From the NCBI GenBank assembly GCA_947379975.1, contig CANCPF010000049.1, positions 1 through 8,103 of the forward strand: a stretch of 8,103 nucleotides of DNA, read 5' to 3'. Positions 1 to 5,734 of this stretch are shown in pieces (within the stretch, counting starts at the first letter, position 1; every line of letters begins with the position of its first letter). The DNA comes from Methylophilaceae bacterium. GTDB lineage: Bacteria > Pseudomonadota > Gammaproteobacteria > Burkholderiales > Methylophilaceae. The position numbers and the translations under genes are program-made. Under the pieces are notes generated by a model. It was not told the origin of the DNA, made no database searches, and worked only from the letters and a program-made list of their open reading frames with translations.

Positions 1-225
1 CACAAATATTACGATGAAAAAGCCACGCCAGAAAACCCGCGCTGGCTGAATGTTGACGTAAAACTGGTGCGTAAAACGCGTTTACTCAGCCTTAAAGAGT
101 TACGTGAATATGATGCACTGACCAATATGCGTATATTGCAACGCGGCAATCGATTATCAATTACGCCAGTTGATCCTAAAGAATGGGAATTTATTTTGGA
201 AAAGTTAAATGCTGCTGTAAGTTAA
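1..225 (+). CDS. EVE-domain protein, C-terminal part (5' end outside window)
   Basis: The first frame is open from the window edge to TAA at 223-225 and gives 74 residues. The segment YYDEKATPENPRWLNVDV and the later GNRLSITPVDPKEWEFIL match the C-terminal half of the EVE domain (PUA-like fold, the family of human thymocyte nuclear protein 1), where a Y-D-x-K-x-x-x-ENPRW-x-x-VDVK pattern and a final GNRLS-x-x-PV-x-x-x-EW are typical. EVE proteins are usually about 150 residues, so roughly half is missing here. The family is thought to bind modified bases in RNA or DNA; the role of the single-domain proteobacterial version is not settled. The gene runs convergently towards the beta-propeller gene. 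The family call is confident; the biological role is not. Confidence 0.88.
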   Translation, partial: HKYYDEKATPENPRWLNVDVKLVRKTRLLSLKELREYDALTNMRILQRGNRLSITPVDPKEWEFILEKLNAAVS

Positions 226-275
226 CTTATAACTTTAGCTAACCGGAAGCCCACATAATTTGCCACGAATAACTA

Positions 276-302
276 GTAGGAGCGGCGGGGCGCCGCTCCT
301 AC
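276..302. repeat. REP-like GC-rich hairpin between convergent genes
   Basis: Arms GTAGGAGCGGCG (276-287) and CGCCGCTCCTAC (291-302) are perfectly complementary over 12 bp around a GGG loop. The element is far richer in GC than its surroundings. It starts with GTAGGAGCGGC, the head of many REP (repetitive extragenic palindromic) elements in Pseudomonas and Xanthomonas relatives, which are spread by RAYT transposases. It lies in the 102-bp gap between two gene 3' ends, a usual REP position. There is no T-run after the stem on either strand, so it is not a standard intrinsic terminator, though it could block 3' exonucleases or help end both transcripts. Only one copy is in the window, so repetitiveness is inferred. 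Confidence 0.65.
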
Positions 303-327
303 CAAAAACAATAATCGATGGCAGCGC

Positions 328-1398
328 CTACTTAATTGCCGTATCTAAACTACCCATACTTTTAGGGTAAGTCACCAAACCCCAAGGCATTTTTTTATCT
401 TCAATTTGCTGAGTCACTTCAAGCTTTTCAACATCAATCACCAAAACCGCGTCTGATTTACCGCAAGCTAATAAGATTTCTTTATCATCTGGCGTAAAGC
501 TAAAATGCCAGCAACGGTTACCGGTAGTGATGTCTTTCACTTTTGCATAAGTTTTTGCGTCGTAAACTTCTAAAGTTTTGGCTTTATTGGCCGCCACAAA
601 AATTCGTTCGCCTTTGCGATCATAAGCAATGCCGTATGGCGTTACGCCAGTGTCAACCGTGCGTAATACTTTAAAGTTTTTATCCATCACCATAAATTTA
701 TTGCCATATTCAAGCGTCACTACATAAGTAGTGCCGTCCGGTGATACTTTAACGCCGCGTGGTCTATCGCCGTACTCATGCGTTTTAATGGTTTTTAGTA
801 ATTTGCCTGTTTTTAGGCTGTGCACAGTTACAGTGTTGTCAGCTTCATTGGTAATGACTAATTGTTTACCATCTTTGCTAAATTCAATGCCTTCGGTTTC
901 TGGGCCACCGATAATTTCACGTACTTTTTTGCCTAGCTTTAAATCAACAATACCGATACGCGCTGGCTCTTTATCATCATCAGCATCTTCTTTAGCAGCT
1001 GCAGCCGCAGTTGCTGATCCTGGCGCTGGCGGCGGGCCACCTTTAGCACTAGGCTCGTAAGACACATAAGCAAAGTGCCCACGTACACGCACAAACTCAG
1101 GATTTTTACCTACTGGAATTTGCTTCAACACTTCATTAGTCGCCGTGTCGATAATAGAAATACTGCCATTTTCACGAGTAGCAACAATTAGCAACTTACC
1201 ATCGTCACTCACCGCTAAGCCACGCGGGCCTTCAGCTTTAACGTCAATACTGGCTGTTGAAGTCATTGTGTTTAAATCAATCACAGAGACGCCACCATCT
1301 TGATTTGAAACATAGGCTTTGCCGCGATCTGCAGCATTCACGTTCAAGCTAACAGTCAGGCTTATCGTAGCGGCCATTACTAAATGGGTTAACTTCAT
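328..1398 (-). CDS. Secreted YVTN/YncE-family seven-bladed beta-propeller protein
   Basis: This encodes 356 residues. Residues 1-22 form a signal peptide (MKLTH, then a hydrophobic core, then VNA before A23), so the mature protein should be periplasmic. About seven blade repeats follow, starting near residues 28, 71, 111, 181, 226, 267 and 309, each with the pattern YVSN-x-x-x-x-x-VSVID, then a P-x-G turn and a SPDGK-like hairpin. Blade three carries a low-complexity Pro/Ala/Asp insert at about 117-147. Two cysteines, C296 and C312, sit in neighbouring blades and might form a disulfide. The start was placed at ATG 1398 because GGAG (1409-1412) lies 10 nt upstream; a TTG start 24 nt earlier would fall ahead of the likely transcription start. 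Such propellers are surface- or periplasm-located binding or scaffold proteins, some beside quinoprotein or cytochrome genes. No partner gene is visible, so the function stays open. Confidence 0.85.
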   Translation of the reverse strand: MKLTHLVMAATISLTVSLNVNAADRGKAYVSNQDGGVSVIDLNTMTSTASIDVKAEGPRGLAVSDDGKLLIVATRENGSISIIDTATNEVLKQIPVGKNPEFVRVRGHFAYVSYEPSAKGGPPPAPGSATAAAAAKEDADDDKEPARIGIVDLKLGKKVREIIGGPETEGIEFSKDGKQLVITNEADNTVTVHSLKTGKLLKTIKTHEYGDRPRGVKVSPDGTTYVVTLEYGNKFMVMDKNFKVLRTVDTGVTPYGIAYDRKGERIFVAANKAKTLEVYDAKTYAKVKDITTGNRCWHFSFTPDDKEILLACGKSDAVLVIDVEKLEVTQQIEDKKMPWGLVTYPKSMGSLDTAIK

Positions 1399-1429
1399 TC
1401 TTTTATTTCTCCGTGTGGGCAAAATTATA
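1399..1429 (-). promoter_or_regulatory. Promoter -10 and ribosome binding site of the beta-propeller gene
   Basis: On the minus strand a perfect TATAAT (1424-1429) is followed about 12 nt later by GGAG (1409-1412), then 10 nt and the ATG at 1398. Transcription would start near 1417, giving a leader of about 19 nt that just includes the ribosome binding site. No good -35 hexamer lies 16-18 bp upstream (the region reads AAAGCT), so the promoter may need an activator. This arrangement also argues against the in-frame TTG at 1420-1422 as start. Confidence 0.55.
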
Positions 1430-1493
1430 ATATTTTTTATGTCTTTAGCTTTAAATCTGCAAATACGTGATTATCAAGTTTCGGCATTCCAAA

Positions 1494-1529
1494 CTAGCAT
1501 AGGTTCAATTTGTCGTTGCTAGCATAGGT
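1494..1529. repeat. 11-bp direct repeat upstream of the beta-propeller gene
   Basis: CTAGCATAGGT occurs at 1494-1504 and again at 1519-1529, 25 bp start to start. The pair lies about 77-112 bp upstream of the inferred transcription start of the beta-propeller gene. Spaced direct repeats in this position can be activator sites, which would fit the poor -35, but I recognise no regulator for this motif. The surrounding gap 1399-1675 holds no credible gene. Confidence 0.4.
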
Positions 1530-1623
1530 GAGTGGTTTAAGTTGAGACATATCATTATGCAAGAATTGAGCCTGTGGCTTAATCGATAAAATACAGAGGC
1601 TTATGAATTTGCTATTTTACTTA

Positions 1624-1661
1624 TGGCTCAATACAACCACCATCATGGCTGTATTGAACCA
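1624..1661 (-). terminator. Stem-loop just after ilvA, possible terminator
   Basis: Starting 15 bp past the ilvA stop, TGG-c-TCAATACA (1624-1635) pairs with TGTATTGA-a-CCA (1650-1661), with one mismatch, and an inner CCA/TGG pairing (1637-1639 with 1646-1648) extends the stem. The hairpin is well placed to end the ilvA transcript, but on the minus strand it is followed by TAAGTAAAATAG rather than a T-run. It may be an intrinsic terminator of poor quality or an mRNA-stabilising structure. Confidence 0.4.
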
Positions 1662-1675
1662 ATTTTGTAAGGAAG

Positions 1676-3205
1676 TTATCCTAAAAATAGTTTATAGGCA
1701 GGGTTGTTAGTTTCATCCCAATGAGGATAACCGAGCTGATCTAGAAATTTGCTAAATTCGCCAGCATCTTGAGGTGGTACCTGCATGCCAACCAGCACTC
1801 GACCAAAATCTGCGCCATGATTCCGATAATGGAATAAACTGATATTCCAATCTTGCCCCATCGTTTCTAAAAACTTCATTAACGCACCCGGTTTTTCTGG
1901 AAACTCAAACCTAAACACCACTTCATTTTCTGCTTGCGGTGCATGACCACCGACCAAATGGCGTAAATGTAGTTTCGCCACTTCGTTATCAGTTAAATCT
2001 AGTGTGGGTAAACCTTGCGCTTTTAAATTTGCAACCAAAACATCCGCTTCAGTTGGGTCAGCAATAGCAACTCCCACAAAAATGTGTGCTAGTTTTGGAT
2101 CAGAATAACGGTAATTAAATTCGGTGATATTACGGTCGCCTAATAAACGACAAAAGGTTTTGAATGCACCTGGTTCCTCAGGAATCGTAACGGCTAAAAC
2201 TGCCTCACGTTTCTCGCCAATTTCGGCGCGCTCGGCAATAAAGCGTAGGCGGTCAAAGTTCATGTTTGCGCCAGAAGCAATACCAATCAAGGTTTTACCG
2301 CTTAGTTTATTGCGTTTGGCATATTCTTTAATTCCCGCTGTAGCTAGTGCGCCAGCCGGTTCTAGAATGCTACGTGTATCTTCAAATACATCTTTAATAG
2401 CGGCGCAAATCGCATCGTTATCCACCACGATCATTTCATCTACATATTGCTGACAAAGCGCAAATGTATGCACACCGACTTGCTTTACCGCTGCACCATC
2501 GGCAAAAAGTCCCACTTGCTCAAGTATCACACGTTGACCTTGCTTGAGTGATTCTGTCATTGCTTCAGAATCTTTAGCTTCTACGCCTATGACTTTAATC
2601 TCCGGCCGCAAGGCTTTTACATAAGCGGCCACGCCAGCAAGTAAACCGCCACCGCCAACACAACAAAAAATCGCTTCTATAGGTTCTGGATGTTCATTTA
2701 AAATCTCCATGCCTATCGTACCTTGGCCGGCAATCACATCGGGATCATCGTAAGGATGAACAAAAGTCAGACCTTCAGTTTTTTCAAGTTCAAGTGCACG
2801 CGTATAAGCATCAGAATAACTATCGCCAAACAGTACCACTTCAGCGCCACGTCCTTTAACTGCATTAATTTTAATGAGTGGCGTAGTAGTTGGCATAACA
2901 ATAACCGCACGACAGCCAAGCTTTTGCGCGCTTAATGCCACGCCTTGTGCATGATTACCCGCGGAGGCAGCGATAACACCCCTTGCCAGCACATCGGCAG
3001 GTAAATGTGCCATTTTGTTGTAAGCGCCACGTAGCTTAAATGAGAATACCGGCTGCATGTCTTCACGCTTTAATAACACCGTGTTTTGTATGCGTTTTGA
3101 TAAATTTGGCTGCAATTCTAACGGCGTTATTTTTGCCACATCGTACACAAGTGAAGTTTTTATTTTATTCAAATAATCGTTAATAGTCAGTGCTGAGTCA
3201 TTCAT
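1676..3205 (-). CDS. ilvA: Threonine ammonia-lyase, biosynthetic (long form)
   Basis: IlvA converts L-threonine to 2-oxobutanoate and ammonia with pyridoxal phosphate, the first committed step of isoleucine synthesis, in the cytoplasm. The 509 residues match the long biosynthetic form. The fold-type II catalytic domain covers about 20-325: SFKLRG holds the PLP lysine K57, SAGNHAQG (81-88) is the substrate/PLP asparagine loop, GGGGL (184-188) the phosphate-binding loop, and SGANMNFDRLR (311-321) the family signature. Two ACT-like regulatory domains follow, at about 335-407 and 429-499; in relatives these bind isoleucine (inhibitor) and valine (activator). The short catabolic TdcB form lacks them. 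The ATG at 3205 is the best start, though the upstream CCAAAGACTCACC gives only a weak ribosome binding site. It is divergent from rpiA and seems monocistronic, with no other ilv gene nearby. No leader peptide or attenuator is seen. Confidence 0.97.
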   Translation of the reverse strand: MNDSALTINDYLNKIKTSLVYDVAKITPLELQPNLSKRIQNTVLLKREDMQPVFSFKLRGAYNKMAHLPADVLARGVIAASAGNHAQGVALSAQKLGCRAVIVMPTTTPLIKINAVKGRGAEVVLFGDSYSDAYTRALELEKTEGLTFVHPYDDPDVIAGQGTIGMEILNEHPEPIEAIFCCVGGGGLLAGVAAYVKALRPEIKVIGVEAKDSEAMTESLKQGQRVILEQVGLFADGAAVKQVGVHTFALCQQYVDEMIVVDNDAICAAIKDVFEDTRSILEPAGALATAGIKEYAKRNKLSGKTLIGIASGANMNFDRLRFIAERAEIGEKREAVLAVTIPEEPGAFKTFCRLLGDRNITEFNYRYSDPKLAHIFVGVAIADPTEADVLVANLKAQGLPTLDLTDNEVAKLHLRHLVGGHAPQAENEVVFRFEFPEKPGALMKFLETMGQDWNISLFHYRNHGADFGRVLVGMQVPPQDAGEFSKFLDQLGYPHWDETNNPAYKLFLG

Positions 3206-3220
3206 GGTGAGTCTTTGGCA

Positions 3221-3252
3221 TGCATTAGGTAATTTTCAATCATTACCATGCA
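3221..3252. promoter_or_regulatory. Inverted repeat in the ilvA/rpiA divergent promoter region
   Basis: GGTAAT (3228-3233) and ATTACC (3242-3247) are complementary around 8 bp, and an outer TGCAT (3221-3225) and ATGCA (3248-3252) extend the symmetry after a 2-bp offset. The element starts 15 bp upstream of the ilvA ATG and covers the -35 region proposed for rpiA. A repressor bound here could affect both genes. The regulator is unknown, and the imperfect outer arms leave chance possible. Confidence 0.35.
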
Positions 3253-3261
3253 GTGTATAGT
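3233..3261 (+). promoter_or_regulatory. Candidate sigma-70 promoter of rpiA
   Basis: TTTTCA (3233-3238) and TATAGT (3256-3261) are separated by 17 bp, matching the sigma-70 consensus at four and five of six positions. Transcription would begin near 3268, giving a leader of about 40 nt that contains AAGGA at 3292-3296, 11 nt ahead of the rpiA ATG. A matching promoter for ilvA on the other strand was not clear. Confidence 0.4.
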
Positions 3262-3307
3262 GATAGATGTTTGCAATTATAAAGAAAAAATAAGGATTTA
3301 ACTAAAA

Positions 3308-3964
3308 ATGGCATATACCCAAGACGAATTAAAGCAACAAGTAGCACGCGCAGCCGTTGAATATGTAAAAGGCGGCATTATTGGCGTGGGCACAGGCTCA
3401 ACCGCAAACTTTTTTATTGAAGAATTAGCTAAAGTAAAACATAAAATTGACGGCGCTGTCGCAAGTTCTGAAGCTACAGCCCAACGCTTACGCGCACATG
3501 GCATAGAAGTGTTTGATCTGAATAGCGTAGATGGTATGGATATTTATGTAGATGGCGCTGATGAAATTACCGAGCACATGCACATGATTAAAGGCGGCGG
3601 CGGCGCATTAACGCGTGAGAAAATCGTAGCGGCAGTCGCAAAGCAATTCATTTGCATCTGTGACGAAAGTAAATACGTGCCAGTATTAGGCAAATTCCCT
3701 TTACCTGTTGAAGTGTTGCCAATGGCTAAAAGCTATGTAGCGCGCGAATTAGTTAAATTAGGTGGGCAGCCTGCTTTACGTGATTTTAAAACAGACAATG
3801 GCAACGTGATTATTGATGTGCATGGCTTAACCATTACCGATCCTATCGCGATGGAAGCTAAAATCAACCAAATAGTTGGTGTAGTGACTAACGGCTTATT
3901 TGCCGCACGCCCAGCGAATATTTTGTTATTGGCCACCGCTGACGGTGTTAAAACGTATAAATAA
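3308..3964 (+). CDS. rpiA: Ribose-5-phosphate isomerase A
   Basis: RpiA interconverts ribose 5-phosphate and ribulose 5-phosphate in the cytoplasm, linking the oxidative and non-oxidative pentose phosphate branches; in ribulose monophosphate methylotrophs it also helps regenerate the formaldehyde acceptor. The 218 residues have the usual family length (E. coli 219). Seen motifs are GVGTGSTANFF (26-36) for the phosphate-binding loop, DGADEI (82-87) with the acidic catalytic-site residues D82 and D85, and KGGGGALTREK (95-105) with K95 and the catalytic base E104, all one position on from E. coli D81, D84, K94 and E103. The ATG at 3308 follows AAGGA and gives the expected N-terminus. phoU follows 133 bp later on the same strand but appears to have its own promoter. 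It is complete, with no oddities. Confidence 0.97.
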   Translation: MAYTQDELKQQVARAAVEYVKGGIIGVGTGSTANFFIEELAKVKHKIDGAVASSEATAQRLRAHGIEVFDLNSVDGMDIYVDGADEITEHMHMIKGGGGALTREKIVAAVAKQFICICDESKYVPVLGKFPLPVEVLPMAKSYVARELVKLGGQPALRDFKTDNGNVIIDVHGLTITDPIAMEAKINQIVGVVTNGLFAARPANILLLATADGVKTYK

Positions 3965-3980
3965 AATTGAACAATATTGC

Positions 3981-4019
3981 CGGTAGTATTTCTAAAAAGC
4001 ATTATTTGAAATATTACTG
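3981..4019 (+). terminator. Weak stem-loop downstream of rpiA
   Basis: CGGTAGTATTTC (3981-3992) can pair with GAAATATTACTG (4008-4019) as a 12-bp RNA stem containing two G-U pairs, with a 15-nt loop, 16 nt after the rpiA stop. The stem is mostly A-U and no T-run follows, so it is a poor intrinsic terminator. Its right arm overlaps the phoU operator-like repeat, so the pairing may partly be a by-product of that element. Confidence 0.25.
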
Positions 4020-4032
4020 TCATATTTGACAG
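4006..4032 (+). promoter_or_regulatory. Operator-like inverted repeat / Pho-box-like site at phoU
   Basis: CTGTCATATTTGACAG (4017-4032) is a perfect 6-bp inverted repeat with a TATT centre, and its right arm overlaps the phoU -35 hexamer. Its first seven bases, CTGTCAT, equal the consensus half of a PhoB Pho box. A Pho box needs a second half 11 bp away on the same strand: upstream, TTGAAAT (4006-4012) matches only four of seven; downstream there is no match. It may be a degenerate PhoB site or an unrelated dimer's operator. Neighbouring phoU makes phosphate control attractive but unproven. Confidence 0.4.
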
Positions 4033-4052
4033 CTACTATTGCATGTTAAAAT
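4026..4052 (+). promoter_or_regulatory. Candidate sigma-70 promoter of phoU
   Basis: A perfect -35 TTGACA (4026-4031) is followed after 15 bp by TAAAAT (4047-4052), preceded by TG one base earlier, which makes an extended -10. The spacer is short, but the extended -10 and consensus -35 compensate. Transcription would start near 4059, a leader of about 39 nt carrying AAGGA (4087-4091) six nucleotides before the ATG. phoU can therefore be transcribed independently of rpiA. Confidence 0.55.
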
Positions 4053-4097
4053 GCCTCAAAAAGCATAAACACAAGAGAAAAACTTCAAGGAACAACA

Positions 4098-4805
4098 ATG
4101 CAAACTGAACACACCTTTAAGCAATATGATGCAGAATTAGAAGCCGTGCGTGGCAAAGTGCTTGAAATGGGCGGCTTGGTTGAACAGCAAATTATTAGCG
4201 CACTAGATTCATTGGTAAAATTAGATCCTAATCTTGCTAAAGAAGTGATGGAAAATGATAAGCGCGTAAATACCTTAGAAGTGCAAATTGACGAAGATTG
4301 CAGCCATATTATTGCTCGCCGTCAGCCAGCCGCTGGAGATTTACGTATGGTGATGATGATGGTAAAAACCATTACCGACCTTGAACGTATTGGCGATGAA
4401 GCGACTAAAATTGCACGTACTGCACAAAAAATATACGAAGAAGACCGCATGTATAAACCGCGCTTTAACGAAATTAAAGCTATGGTTGCATTAGTACGTG
4501 AAATGTTACGCACATCTTTAGATGGTTTTGCTCGCCTAGACGTGAGTAAAACGGTTGAAGTGGCCAGACAAGATGAGTTGGTTGATGAACATTTCCGTGC
4601 CGCCACTCGCCAATTGATTACCTATATGTTGGAAGATCCTCGCACGATTTCAATGTCTTTAGAAGTGCTGTTTGTAGCGAAAGCGATTGAGCGTATTGGT
4701 GACCATGCGAAAAATATCGCAGAATATGTAGTGTATATGGTCAAAGGCAAAGACGTTCGCCATACTTCGGTACAAGAGATGGAACGTGAAACTTTAGCGC
4801 CTTAA
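4098..4805 (+). CDS. phoU: Phosphate signalling complex protein PhoU
   Basis: PhoU is a cytoplasmic, membrane-associated adaptor that links the PstSCAB phosphate transporter to the PhoR sensor kinase and keeps the Pho regulon off when phosphate is plentiful. The 235 residues equal the usual length. It is all-helical with two PhoU domains, about 15-105 and 120-212. The metal-binding E(D)-x-x-x-D signatures are visible in TDLERIGDEATKIA (93-106) and AIERIGDHAKNIAEYVVYMV (196-215). The C-terminal KGKDVRH is also typical. ATG 4098 has a good ribosome binding site (AAGGA). No pst, phoB or phoR gene is in the window, unlike the common pst-phoU operon. The upstream control region carries a Pho-box-like half site. 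The gene ends at a strong terminator. Confidence 0.97.
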   Translation: MQTEHTFKQYDAELEAVRGKVLEMGGLVEQQIISALDSLVKLDPNLAKEVMENDKRVNTLEVQIDEDCSHIIARRQPAAGDLRMVMMMVKTITDLERIGDEATKIARTAQKIYEEDRMYKPRFNEIKAMVALVREMLRTSLDGFARLDVSKTVEVARQDELVDEHFRAATRQLITYMLEDPRTISMSLEVLFVAKAIERIGDHAKNIAEYVVYMVKGKDVRHTSVQEMERETLAP

Positions 4806-4834
4806 TTCGGCAAGTAGTTTAGTTCTGATTAATC

Positions 4835-4865
4835 ATTAAAAAGCGCCTTCTAGGCGCTTTTTAAT
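4835..4865. terminator. Bidirectional intrinsic terminator between phoU and yggX
   Basis: AAAAAGCGCC (4838-4847) and GGCGCTTTTT (4853-4862) pair around a TTCTA loop, and flanking ATT/AAT extends the stem to 13 bp. The A-run on one side and T-run on the other give a U-tract in both directions, so it can end both phoU (30 bp upstream) and the convergent yggX transcript (28 bp downstream of its stop). This is the clearest terminator in the window. Confidence 0.9.
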
Positions 4866-4892
4866 TGGCTTATCAGTAGTCGTTCAAGCGGA

Positions 4893-5165
4893 TTATTTAG
4901 CTTCTGGCACATAACCCAAAGCGGTATCTGCACCTTCACCAAAAAAATATTTTTCAGTTTGTTCTGTTAAATATTTACGTGCAGATGGGTCTGCTAGGCT
5001 TAGGCGGTTTTCGTTAACTAGCATGGTTTGTTGCTTTAACCATGCTGCCCATGCTTCTTTAGAAACGTGCATATAAATGCGTTTGCCAAATTCACCTGGG
5101 TACGGAGGAAAATCCATACCGTCTGCTTCTTTGCCTAATTTAATACAATTAACTGTGCGTGCCAT
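4893..5165 (-). CDS. yggX: Probable Fe(2+)-trafficking protein YggX
   Basis: The 90-residue product matches YggX throughout: MARTVNCIKLGKEADGMDF at the N-terminus with the conserved redox-active cysteine C7, then YPGEFGKRIY, SKEAWAAWLKQQTMLVNE (35-52) and a C-terminal GYVPE. YggX proteins are small cytoplasmic proteins of beta- and gammaproteobacteria that protect iron-sulfur clusters from oxidative damage and may carry ferrous iron; in enterics the gene follows mutY and is under SoxRS control. No mutY is present here. The ATG at 5165 is preceded by AGG about 10 nt upstream. The gene is convergent with phoU across the shared terminator and divergent from dgkA across a 112-bp gap. It is complete and unremarkable. 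Confidence 0.96.
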   Translation of the reverse strand: MARTVNCIKLGKEADGMDFPPYPGEFGKRIYMHVSKEAWAAWLKQQTMLVNENRLSLADPSARKYLTEQTEKYFFGEGADTALGYVPEAK

Positions 5166-5207
5166 AATAATTTACCTAAATGTAATGTTGCAAAAACGTA
5201 ATGATAG

Positions 5208-5225
5208 CGCATGTTAAAATATGCG
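5208..5225 (+). promoter_or_regulatory. Extended -10 element of the dgkA promoter within an inverted repeat
   Basis: TGTTAAAAT (5212-5220) reads as an extended -10 (TG-n-TAAAAT) and is framed by CGCAT (5208-5212) and ATGCG (5221-5225). No convincing -35 lies at 16-18 bp; TTGCAA (5188-5193) is 21 bp away. The 12-mer GCATGTTAAAAT at 5209-5220 also occurs at the phoU promoter (4041-4052). Transcription would start near 5227, giving a leader of about 50 nt. Confidence 0.4.
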
Positions 5226-5239
5226 GATTAAAAATCTAT

Positions 5240-5256
5240 GCTTTAAATTTTAAAGC
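5240..5256. promoter_or_regulatory. Palindrome in the dgkA leader
   Basis: GCTTTAAATTTTAAAGC is a perfect 8-bp inverted repeat around a single T, ending 21 bp before the dgkA ATG. It would lie inside the dgkA transcript, downstream of the likely start, and also upstream of the divergent yggX. It could be an operator for a dimeric regulator; as RNA a one-base loop is unfavourable, so a shorter hairpin at most would form. A low-complexity AT sequence makes chance possible. Confidence 0.35.
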
Positions 5257-5277
5257 CTATTGTAAAGAGAACAAATA

Positions 5278-5709
5278 ATGCAAACTTCGACCAACAAACC
5301 CAGCAGAAAACCTAAACAGCCACCAGTCTCTAAGCACTTAGGTGTCAGCCCATTTAAAGGCAAAACTGGCGTGCGCCGATTGATTAATGCTTGCGGTTAT
5401 TCAATAGAAGGTTTTGCTGCTGCGTTTAAACATGAAGATGCTTTTCGACAAGAGGTTTTTCTTGCCGCCGTATTGATTCCACTGGCATTTTATTTGGGCA
5501 AAAGCCCAATAGAACAAGCGCTGATGGTGGCTAGCGTATTGCTGTTACTGATTGTGGAATTATTAAACTCAGCGATTGAGGCGGCGGTAGACCACACCTC
5601 AACCGAGCATAACTCACTAGCCAAACAAGCCAAAGATATCGGTAGTGCCGCTGTGTTTTTAGCGTTAACAATACTGGCTACCACTTGGGGTTTATTACTG
5701 CTAGGATAA
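5278..5709 (+). CDS. dgkA: Diacylglycerol kinase, prokaryotic DgkA type
   Basis: DgkA phosphorylates diacylglycerol to phosphatidic acid with ATP in the inner membrane, recycling lipid left by transfer of phospholipid head groups to periplasmic glucans or LPS. The 143-residue product aligns with E. coli DgkA (122) at a constant offset of 25: FRQE with E59, the signature VELLNSAIE (93-101) with E94, N97 and E101, and AKD with K119 and D120 match E. coli E34, E69, N72, E76, K94 and D95. Three membrane segments fall at about 61-73, 81-98 and 122-142. Residues 1-25 are an extra polar, Lys/Pro/Ser-rich cytoplasmic tail. The start at 5278 follows AAAGAGA; no internal ATG fits a shorter start. The gene is convergent with the receptor gene, 25 bp away. 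Confidence 0.95.
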   Translation: MQTSTNKPSRKPKQPPVSKHLGVSPFKGKTGVRRLINACGYSIEGFAAAFKHEDAFRQEVFLAAVLIPLAFYLGKSPIEQALMVASVLLLLIVELLNSAIEAAVDHTSTEHNSLAKQAKDIGSAAVFLALTILATTWGLLLLG

Positions 5710-5734
5710 TCCGGCAGAGTTCTTACCCTCCGAA

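Noticed and set aside
1399..1422. Longer beta-propeller start at a TTG (1420-1422), adding eight residues
   Set aside because: It lies at or before the inferred transcription start, would put charged residues MPTRRNKR ahead of a normal signal peptide, and has no ribosome binding site, whereas ATG 1398 has GGAG at proper spacing.
1565..1582. TTGAGCC/GGCTTAA stem-loop in the ilvA-propeller gap
   Set aside because: Short stem with a mismatched or G-U pair, a 3-nt loop and no T-run; a better placed hairpin (1624-1661) exists nearer the ilvA stop.
2124..2453. 109-codon open frame antisense to ilvA
   Set aside because: It lies wholly inside a well-conserved enzyme gene, has no ribosome binding site of note and no recognisable protein features; similar antisense frames over the propeller, rpiA, phoU and the receptor were dropped for the same reason.
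3965..4097. Possible small RNA gene between rpiA and phoU
   Set aside because: The gap is accounted for by the phoU promoter and operator-like repeat; no separate promoter-terminator pair is present.
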